NCBI RefSeq assembly: GCF_035989885.1
Contig: NZ_CP108518.1
Span: forward strand, 3,326,001-3,390,000
Length of the DNA: 64,000 bases
Origin: Streptomyces sp. NBC_01232
Lineage (GTDB): Bacteria; Actinomycetota; Actinomycetes; Streptomycetales; Streptomycetaceae
Direction of reading: 5' to 3'
Both the position numbers and the translations under genes were made by a program. Positions 55,309 through 64,000 of this stretch are shown here, piece after piece. The notes beneath the pieces are model-generated. The model saw nothing but the letters and a program-made list of their open reading frames with translations. It did not search any database and was not told the origin of the DNA. Position 1 is the stretch's first letter. Every line of letters starts with the position of its first letter.

Positions 55309-56676
55309 ATGAACGACTCTCCGGGCTGGGCTAAGCCCGGATCCTCTCCGTCCGACGACGAGCGGCCGGGAACCCCCGCCGACCGTCCGGGCACCGACGG
55401 CGGCGCACAGCAGCCCACCCCGCCCGCACAGCCCGCCGGCGACCCGAAGTGGTCCGCCGAGCAGCCGCCGCCCGGTCAGTGGTCGAACCCGGGCACCGGT
55501 CAGGCCCCGCAGCCGCCCGCACCCCCGCAGCCCGGCACGGGCTGGGGCGCGTACCCGCAGCAGCCCGGCCAGGCCCCCCACGGCGGCCAGCAGGCCCCGT
55601 ACGGAGGCCAGTGGGGTCAGCAGAGCCCCTGGGGCAAGCCCCCGGCCGCCAAGCCCGGCGTGATCCCGCTGCGCCCGCTGGGCCTCGGCGAGATCCTCGA
55701 CGGCGCGGTCGCCACCCTGCGCACCCACGCGCGCTCCGTGCTGCCCATCAGCTTCACCGTGGCCATCTTCGCGGTCCTGGCGATCACGCTGCTCCAGGGC
55801 TTCGCGTTCGACCGGCTGAACGAGCTCGACGGCTCCCTGGACAGCAACACGGCCGACCCCGACGACGTCGTCAGCGCCCTTTCGGGCACGCTGGTGGCCG
55901 GCGCCGGCGCCCTCGTGATCACCTTCTTCTGCACCATCGTCGCCACCGCCATGCTCACGATGATCTACAGCCGCGCCGTCCTGGGCCGCCCCTCCTCGGT
56001 GGGCGACGCCTGGCGCGAGTCCCGCCCGCAGCTGCTCCGCCTGGCCGGCCTGACCGCACTGGTCGCCCTCGGCGGCATCGTGATCATCGCCGTCGGCTTC
56101 GTACCGGCCGTCATCGCGGGCGTCGCCGGCATGGGCGCCGGAGGCGTCCTCGCCCTCGCCATCGTCGGCGGCCTGGCCGGCTTCGCCGTCTGGGTGTGGC
56201 TGTACGTACGCGTCAGCCTCTCCCCGTCCGTACTGATGCTCGAGCGCAGCACCGTCCTGCGCAGCCTGTCGCGCTCCGACAAGCTGGTCCGCGGCTCCTG
56301 GTGGCGCATCCTCGGCATCACGCTGCTCGCCGGCCTCATCGCGGGCGCCGTCGAATTCGTCATCGGACTCCCGTTCAACGTCGTCGCGCTGATCAGCGAG
56401 GGCGTCTCCGGCGGCTTCAGCGCCGACTCCGGCGTGGCCATGAGCTGGACGTACCTGACCATCATCGGCATCGGCTCGGTCGTCGCGATGACCATCACCC
56501 TGCCCTTCAAGGCCGGCGTCTCGGTGCTCCTCTACGTCGACCAGCGCATCCGCCGCGAGGCCCTCGACCTGGAGCTGGCCCGCGCCGCGGGCCTCGAGAA
56601 CTACGGCGGCGTACCCGGCTCCACCCCGGACGCCCCCGGCGCACCCGGCACCACGCCCCCTCCAGCCGGAAGCTGA
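55309..56676 (+). CDS. Multi-TM membrane protein (DUF7544/glycerophosphoryl-diester-phosphodiesterase-like)
   Basis: 455 residues from ATG 55309 (GAAGGAG five bases upstream; a GTG at 55303 is also in frame). The first ~110 residues are Pro/Gln/Gly-rich and disordered. About six TM helices follow (LRTHARSVLPISFTVAIFAV; LVARALVITFF-type segments). The family is described as a membrane domain of glycerophosphoryl diester phosphodiesterases, without an enzyme domain here. First gene of a five-gene operon. Confidence 0.72.
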   Translation: MNDSPGWAKPGSSPSDDERPGTPADRPGTDGGAQQPTPPAQPAGDPKWSAEQPPPGQWSNPGTGQAPQPPAPPQPGTGWGAYPQQPGQAPHGGQQAPYGGQWGQQSPWGKPPAAKPGVIPLRPLGLGEILDGAVATLRTHARSVLPISFTVAIFAVLAITLLQGFAFDRLNELDGSLDSNTADPDDVVSALSGTLVAGAGALVITFFCTIVATAMLTMIYSRAVLGRPSSVGDAWRESRPQLLRLAGLTALVALGGIVIIAVGFVPAVIAGVAGMGAGGVLALAIVGGLAGFAVWVWLYVRVSLSPSVLMLERSTVLRSLSRSDKLVRGSWWRILGITLLAGLIAGAVEFVIGLPFNVVALISEGVSGGFSADSGVAMSWTYLTIIGIGSVVAMTITLPFKAGVSVLLYVDQRIRREALDLELARAAGLENYGGVPGSTPDAPGAPGTTPPPAGS

Positions 56677-56680
56677 TGCG

Positions 56681-57343
56681 ATGACCAGCCCGGGGGGACT
56701 GCCCATCAGCGAGACACCACCGGTGACGACACCGCGCGACGCCGCCCGCGAGGCCGCCGAACGCGAACTGTCCAAGCCGATGTACCACGAGAACGACCCC
56801 GGTCTGCTGGAGCGCGCCCTGCGCAGCTTCCTCGACTGGGTGGACGACCTGTTCAGCTCCGCCGCCGGGGCGACCCCCGGCGGCACCCTGGGCATCGTCG
56901 TGATCGTCCTGCTGACCGCGGCGGCCGTGGCACTGCTGTGGTGGCGCCTCGGCACCCCCTCCAAGGCCCCCGCCGGCGCTGGCGCCCTGCTGGGCGAGCG
57001 GATCCGCAGCGCGGCCGACTACCGCACCGAGGCCGAGGCCCACGCCGCCGCCGGCCGCTGGACCGAAGCCGTGCAGGCCCGGATGCGGGCCCTCGTCCGC
57101 TCCCTGGAGGAACGCACCCTGCTGGATCCCCGCCCCGGCCGCACCGCCGACGAGGCCGCCGCCGAGGCAGCGGTCACCCTGCCGGGCCACGCCGCGGACC
57201 TCCGTACGGCCGCCCGCGCCTTCGACGACGTCACCTACGGCGGCCGCGCCGGCGACCCGGCCATGTACGCAACGCTGCGCGACCTCGACACCGCCGTCGA
57301 ACGCACCCGCCCCGCCCTGTCCCGAACGGGGGTCACCGCATGA
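56681..57343 (+). CDS. DUF4129-domain membrane protein
   Basis: 220 residues. One TM helix at about 73-89 (IVVIVLLTAAAVALLWW), then the DUF4129 domain with an Ala-rich helix pattern (YRTEAEAHAAAGRWTEAV; LLDPRPGRTADEAAAEA). Starts 4 bp after the previous gene. DUF4129 usually accompanies transglutaminase-like or MoxR-DUF58 systems. No function assigned. Confidence 0.82.
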   Translation: MTSPGGLPISETPPVTTPRDAAREAAERELSKPMYHENDPGLLERALRSFLDWVDDLFSSAAGATPGGTLGIVVIVLLTAAAVALLWWRLGTPSKAPAGAGALLGERIRSAADYRTEAEAHAAAGRWTEAVQARMRALVRSLEERTLLDPRPGRTADEAAAEAAVTLPGHAADLRTAARAFDDVTYGGRAGDPAMYATLRDLDTAVERTRPALSRTGVTA

Positions 57344-58626
57344 CGGCCCCCCACGGCCCCGCACCCGCGGGCCGCGCCGCCGGCACGACGCGCCCTCAGG
57401 AACCGGACGCACCCGGCCCGGACCGAGACCCGACCACCCCGGCGACGCCCAGCACCTCCACCGCCCTCGGCGCCGCCGCCATCTGGCGCCGCGCCCGCGG
57501 CCTCCTCCTCGCCCTCGGCATGCTCATCGCCACCGGCGTCGCGCTGGCCGCCTTCAACTCCGGCGAGAACCTCGGCGCCCTCGACCCCCGGTCCGCCGAC
57601 CGCAACGGCAGCCGCGCCGTCGCCGAACTCCTGAAGGAACGCGGAGTGACCACCCGGGTGGTGACCCGCACTCAGGACGCCGTCGACGCCGCCGGCCCCG
57701 ACACCACCCTGCTCGTGGCCAACCCCGAACTCCTGTCGCCCCGGCAGCTGTCCGAGCTCAAGGCCGCCATCGACCTCTCCGGCGGACGCACCGTCCTCGT
57801 CACACCGGGCCGCACCACCCTGACCGCCCTCGCCCCCGGCGTCCAGGCCCGCCGGGCCGCCCCCGGCGAAGTCCGCGAACCCGCCTGCGCACTGCCCGCA
57901 GCCCGCTCCGCCGGATCCGCCGAGACCGGCGGCCGCATCGGCTACCGCACGGACGACCCCAAGGCCACCGCCTGCTACCCGGACGGCGACCACGCCACCG
58001 TCCTGCTCCTGCCGGCCCACGCCGACGGCGACACCGTCCTCCTCGGCTCCGGCCGCATCCTGGAGAACGAGCACCTCGCCGCCCAGGGCAACGCCTCCCT
58101 GACCCTGCACACCCTCGGCAGCCGCCCCCAGCTCGTCTGGTACCTGCCCTCCCCCGCCGAAGCCATCGAGTCCGGCGGCGCCGAGGGCGAGGACAAGACC
58201 CTCTTCGAACTCATCCCGGCCGGCTGGACCTGGGCCGTGCTCCAGCTCTTCGTCGCCGCCGTCCTCGCCGCCCTGTGGCGCGCCAGGCGCCTGGGCCCCC
58301 TCGTCACCGAGAAGCTCCCCGTCGCCATCCGCGCCTCCGAGGCCACCGAGGGCCGTGCCCGCCTCTACCGCAAGGCCGACGCCCGCGACCGCGCCGCCAC
58401 CGTGCTGCGCGCCGCCACCCGCGAACGCCTGGCCGCACTGGTCGGCGTACCGCACACAAGGGCCCACGACCCCGCGTCGCTGGCCCCTGCCGTCTCCGCC
58501 CGCCTCACCGGCGAGCCCCGGGACGTGACCGCCCTCCTCTTCGGCTCCACCCCCTCCGACGACGCGGCACTCGTCGCGCTCGCCGACCACCTCGACGCCC
58601 TCGAAAGAGAGGTCCGTACGTCATGA
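57340..58626 (+). CDS. DUF4350-domain membrane protein
   Basis: 428 residues from ATG 57340 (4-bp ATGA overlap). TM near residues 53-70 (LLLALGMLIATGVALAAF) and another near 299-312 (AVLQLFVAAVLAAL); between them a Rossmann-like DUF4350 domain (ADRNGSRAVAELLKERGVTT; TLLVANPELLSPRQLSELK). A basic cytoplasmic tail follows. The function is unknown; the family always occurs with MoxR and DUF58 genes. Confidence 0.82.
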   Translation: MTAPHGPAPAGRAAGTTRPQEPDAPGPDRDPTTPATPSTSTALGAAAIWRRARGLLLALGMLIATGVALAAFNSGENLGALDPRSADRNGSRAVAELLKERGVTTRVVTRTQDAVDAAGPDTTLLVANPELLSPRQLSELKAAIDLSGGRTVLVTPGRTTLTALAPGVQARRAAPGEVREPACALPAARSAGSAETGGRIGYRTDDPKATACYPDGDHATVLLLPAHADGDTVLLGSGRILENEHLAAQGNASLTLHTLGSRPQLVWYLPSPAEAIESGGAEGEDKTLFELIPAGWTWAVLQLFVAAVLAALWRARRLGPLVTEKLPVAIRASEATEGRARLYRKADARDRAATVLRAATRERLAALVGVPHTRAHDPASLAPAVSARLTGEPRDVTALLFGSTPSDDAALVALADHLDALEREVRTS

Positions 58627-59609
58627 CGTACCCGGCCACCGAGTCCACGGCTGTGACCGCGGACAGCGCCCGCGCTTCCCTCGAAGCGCTCCGCACCGAG
58701 ATCGGCAAGGCCGTGGTCGGTCAGGACTCCGCCGTCACCGGCCTCGTCGTCGCACTCCTGTGCCGCGGCCACGTCCTCCTCGAAGGCGTCCCCGGCGTCG
58801 CCAAGACCCTCCTGGTGCGTGCCCTGGCCGCGTCCCTGGAACTCGACACCAAGCGAGTCCAGTTCACCCCGGACCTGATGCCGAGCGATGTCACCGGCTC
58901 GCTCGTCTACGACGCCCGCACCGCCGAGTTCTCCTTCCAGGACGGCCCGGTCTTCACCAACCTCCTCCTCGCGGACGAGATCAACCGGACCCCTCCCAAG
59001 ACCCAGTCCTCGCTCCTCGAAGCGATGGAGGAGCGCCAGGTCACGGTCGACGGCACCCCCCGCAAGCTGCCCGACCCCTTCCTCGTCGCCGCCACCATGA
59101 ACCCGGTCGAGTACGAGGGCACGTACCCCCTCCCGGAAGCCCAGCTGGACCGCTTCCTCCTCAAGCTCACCGTCCCCCTACCCTCCCGCGAGGACGAGAT
59201 CGGGGTCCTGACCCGCCACGCCGCCGGCTTCAACCCCCGCGACCTGCACGCCGCGGGCATCCGCCCGGTCGCCGGCCCGGCCCAGCTCGAAGCCGCCCGC
59301 CGCGCCGTCGCCGAGGTCTCCGTCTCCCCCGAGATCGCCGGCTACGTCGTCGACATCTGCCGCGCCACCCGCGAATCGCCGTCCCTCACCCTCGGCGTCT
59401 CCCCCCGCGGCGCGACCGCCCTGCTGGCCACCGCCCGCGCCTGGGCCTGGCTCACCGGCCGCGACTACGTCACCCCCGACGACGTCAAGGCCCTCTCCCT
59501 CCCGACCCTGCGCCACCGCGTCCAGCTGCGCCCGGAAGCGGAGATGGAGGGAGTGACGGCGGACGCCGTCATCACGGCGATCCTCTCCCACGTCCCCGTC
59601 CCCCGCTGA
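58623..59609 (+). CDS. MoxR-family AAA+ ATPase
   Basis: 328 residues. Walker A GVPGVAKT (55-62), Walker B LLLADEINRTPPK, sensor PFLVAATMNPVEYEG with the Arg finger region LDRFLLKL. Overlaps DUF4350 by four bases. MoxR ATPases act as chaperones or assembly factors, usually for a von Willebrand-type or DUF58 partner, here the next gene. Confidence 0.92.
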   Translation: MTYPATESTAVTADSARASLEALRTEIGKAVVGQDSAVTGLVVALLCRGHVLLEGVPGVAKTLLVRALAASLELDTKRVQFTPDLMPSDVTGSLVYDARTAEFSFQDGPVFTNLLLADEINRTPPKTQSSLLEAMEERQVTVDGTPRKLPDPFLVAATMNPVEYEGTYPLPEAQLDRFLLKLTVPLPSREDEIGVLTRHAAGFNPRDLHAAGIRPVAGPAQLEAARRAVAEVSVSPEIAGYVVDICRATRESPSLTLGVSPRGATALLATARAWAWLTGRDYVTPDDVKALSLPTLRHRVQLRPEAEMEGVTADAVITAILSHVPVPR

Positions 59610-60919
59610 TGGCCCTCACCGGACGCGCCGCCCTGCTGGCGGCCCTCGGCAGCATCCCGGTCGGCATCCTCGAACCGAGCTGGACCGGGATGCTCGCGGT
59701 GAACGGCCCGATCGCCCTGGCCTGCGCGATCGACCACGCCCTGGCAGCGCCCGTACGCAGCCTCGTGCTGGCCCGCTCCGGAGACACCTCGGTCCGCCTC
59801 GGCGAGACGGCGGACGTCCACCTCACCGTCACCAACCCGGGCAGCCGCAAGCTGCGGGCCCGGGTCCGCGACGCATGGCCCCCGAGCAGCTGGGTCCCGG
59901 GCACGGAGGCAGCGGCCTCCCGCCACGAGGTGGTCGTCCCCGCGGGCGAACGCCGCCGGCTGACCACCCGGCTGCTCCCCACCCGCCGCGGCGACCGCCA
60001 GGCCGACCGCGTCACGATCCGCTCCTACGGCCCCCTGGGCCTGTGGGCCCGCCAGGGCTCCCACGTGTCCCCCTGGACGGTCCGGGTCCTGCCGCCCTTC
60101 ACCAGCCGCAAGCACCTCCCGTCCCGGCTGGCCCGCCTGCGCGAACTGGACGGCCGTACGAGCGTCCTGACCCGCGGCGAGGGCACCGAGTTCGACAGCC
60201 TCCGCGACTACGTCCCGGGCGACGACACCCGCTCCATCGACTGGCGCGCCACGGCACGCCAGAACAAGGTGGCCGTCCGCACCTGGCGCCCCGAACGCGA
60301 CCGGCACATCCTCATCTGCCTGGACACCGGCCGCACCTCGGCGGGCCGCGTCGGCGACGCCCCCCGCCTGGACTCCGCCATGGACGCGGCCCTGCTCCTC
60401 GCCGCCCTGGCCACCCGCGCCGGCGACCGCGTCGACCTCCTGGCCCACGACCGCCGCCCCCGTGCCCAGGTCCAGGGCCGCTCGGCCGCCGACACCCTCC
60501 CCGCCTTCGTCAACGCGATGGCCCCCCTGGAGCCGGAACTGGTCGAGACGGACTCCCGGACCCTGGTCTCCACCATCCTCCGCAGCGCCCCGCGCCGGTC
60601 CCTGGTGGTCCTTCTGACGAGCCTGGACGCGGCCCCGATCGAAGAGGGCCTGCTCCCCCTGCTTCCCCGCCTCACGCAGCGCCACACGGTCCTGCTGGCC
60701 TCGGTGGCCGACCCCCATGTCGCGACCATGGCGGGCTCGCGCGGCACGGTGGACGCGGTCTACGAGGCCGCCGCCGGCACCCAGACCCAGTCCCAGCGCC
60801 GTCGCACGTCCGACCAGCTCACCCGCCACGGCGTCCACGTGGTCGACGCCACCCCGGACACCCTGGCCCCGTCCCTCGCCGACGCCTACCTGGCCCTGAA
60901 GGCGGCAGGCCGCCTGTAG
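59609..60919 (+). CDS. DUF58-domain protein
   Basis: 436 residues. Two N-terminal hydrophobic stretches (LLAALGSIPVGILEP; VNGPIALACAIDHAL), then an extracytoplasmic-like beta region and a DUF58/vWA-like region with LREL-DGRTS, GTEFDSLRDYVPGDDTRSID and ILICLDTGRTSAG. Starts one base inside the MoxR stop (TGATG). Classical MoxR partner. The C-terminus is followed by a decayed gene, then the rrn operon. Confidence 0.9.
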   Translation: MALTGRAALLAALGSIPVGILEPSWTGMLAVNGPIALACAIDHALAAPVRSLVLARSGDTSVRLGETADVHLTVTNPGSRKLRARVRDAWPPSSWVPGTEAAASRHEVVVPAGERRRLTTRLLPTRRGDRQADRVTIRSYGPLGLWARQGSHVSPWTVRVLPPFTSRKHLPSRLARLRELDGRTSVLTRGEGTEFDSLRDYVPGDDTRSIDWRATARQNKVAVRTWRPERDRHILICLDTGRTSAGRVGDAPRLDSAMDAALLLAALATRAGDRVDLLAHDRRPRAQVQGRSAADTLPAFVNAMAPLEPELVETDSRTLVSTILRSAPRRSLVVLLTSLDAAPIEEGLLPLLPRLTQRHTVLLASVADPHVATMAGSRGTVDAVYEAAAGTQTQSQRRRTSDQLTRHGVHVVDATPDTLAPSLADAYLALKAAGRL

Positions 60920-60925
60920 CAACCA

Positions 60926-61178
60926 GGCTGGATGCGCTGACCGGGGCACCCACCAGGAACACCTTGGCCGACCCTCACACCGGGTTGACCAAGGTCCCCG
61001 ACCTCATGGTCATCGCGGAAGAGGACACGGACGACACGGCGAAGGTCGTCAACTCCCGCGATGTCCTGATGGTGGTGGAAGTCGTGTCCCGCACGAACTC
61101 CCTCACCGACATCCGCGGACCGTCGGCCGCTGGACGCTCGACACGCGCAGCCTCAAGAGCTACCCCGTCGACTGGTGA
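60926..61178 (+). pseudogene. Remnant of a Uma2-type (DUF820) endonuclease gene
   Basis: One frame reads RLDALTGAPTRNT, then VPDLMVIAEEDTDDTAKVVN and VLMVVEVVSRTNSLTDIR, the N-terminal core of a Uma2-family protein. From about 61131 another frame gives WTLDTRSLKSYPVDW and a stop at 61176-61178, which resembles a Uma2 C-terminus. The middle of the domain is missing, so it is an internal deletion and frame change. No ribosome-binding site or start is evident. Confidence 0.6.
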
Positions 61179-61230
61179 AGCGGCGCACGGCCTTACCCCA
61201 GGCAGCGACCGATCGGGCCGTAAACGCAGA

Positions 61231-61260
61231 AAAGCCCCGCACCATAAGGTGCGGGGCTTT
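61231..61260 (-). terminator. rrn operon terminator
   Basis: A 13-bp stem (61231-61243 with 61248-61260) and ATAA loop, 12 bp after the 5S rRNA 3' end on the minus strand. Confidence 0.85.
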
Positions 61261-61272
61261 CCCACAATGATT

Positions 61273-61392
61273 GTTCGGCGGCGTCCTACTCTCCCACAGG
61301 GTCCCCCCTGCAGTACCATCGGCGCTGAAAGGCTTAGCTTCCGGGTTCGGAATGTAAACCGGGCGTTTCCCTAACGCTATGACCACCGAAAC
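61273..61392 (-). rRNA. rrf: 5S ribosomal RNA
   Basis: On the minus strand the 120-nt gene begins GTTTCGGTGGTCATAGCGTT and ends GGGAGAGTAGGACGCCGCCG plus AAC, the high-GC Gram-positive form. Its ends pair as helix I. Part of a 16S-23S-5S operon running leftward, of which 16S lies outside the window. Exact ends may vary by one or two bases. Confidence 0.95.
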
Positions 61393-61467
61393 ACTATGAA
61401 ATTTGAACGCTGGTGTTTTCACAGCTGTTCGTTATTTCAGAACTAACACAGTGGACGCGAGCAACTG

Positions 61468-64000
<2,533 letters not shown>

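Overview
The window is high-GC actinobacterial DNA with third-codon-position G/C bias, GTG starts, and Streptomyces-type gene content and order: ssrA-smpB-ctp-ftsX-ftsE, prfB, large NAD-glutamate dehydrogenase, secA, mtrA-mtrB-lpqB and an rrn operon. It reads as a chromosomal core segment of a Streptomyces or close relative. I see no phage, insertion sequence, CRISPR array or tRNA gene. Gene calls come from reading translations by eye; no database search was run.

Layout. 0.2-9.1 kb: a HelD-type RNA polymerase recycling helicase, a CGNR zinc-finger protein, a GNAT acetyltransferase, a HemD-like/winged-helix regulator (NnaR type) beside the nitrate transporter narK, a LysR regulator divergent from an MFS exporter, and a frameshifted YoeB toxin with no antitoxin. 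9.2-13.6 kb: tmRNA and smpB (trans-translation), an S41 protease, ftsX-ftsE (division-linked ABC system), and a 61-residue zinc-ribbon membrane protein. 13.7-22.7 kb: release factor 2, a probable leader peptide ahead of a 2-oxoglutarate/Fe(II)-type oxygenase, two Ser/Thr kinases, and a divergent FHA/EssC-like P-loop protein that could be a kinase client. 22.8-26.4 kb: a sugar-type ABC importer (lipoprotein plus two permeases, no ATPase), one permease carrying a large extracytoplasmic insertion. 26.5-34.5 kb: a GT2/CDP-glycerol transferase, a type VII-type polymorphic toxin with its probable immunity protein, and a TetR regulator divergent from a TagG/TagH-like polysaccharide exporter with a palindromic candidate operator between them.

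34.6-49.3 kb: NAD-dependent glutamate dehydrogenase, a HAD phosphatase pair, an Rv3235-family protein, a tandem-repeat region, secA, two duplicated GNAT genes overlapping an AlkZ/YcaQ-like glycosylase, an orphan NarL-type response regulator and the long hibernation factor hpf. 49.6-55 kb: comF-like phosphoribosyltransferase, lpqB, mtrB, mtrA (cell-envelope two-component system). 55.3-60.9 kb: a tightly overlapping operon of a multi-TM protein, DUF4129, DUF4350, MoxR ATPase and DUF58 proteins, divergent from mtrA. 60.9-64 kb: a decayed Uma2-type fragment, then the 3' part of an rrn operon (5S and most of 23S) on the minus strand.

The least conventional parts are the toxin-immunity cassette lying between wall-glycopolymer genes, the permease with an inserted beta-type domain, the EssC-like protein with Arg in place of the P-loop Lys, the probable HVD-type leader peptide, and the orphan broken YoeB.
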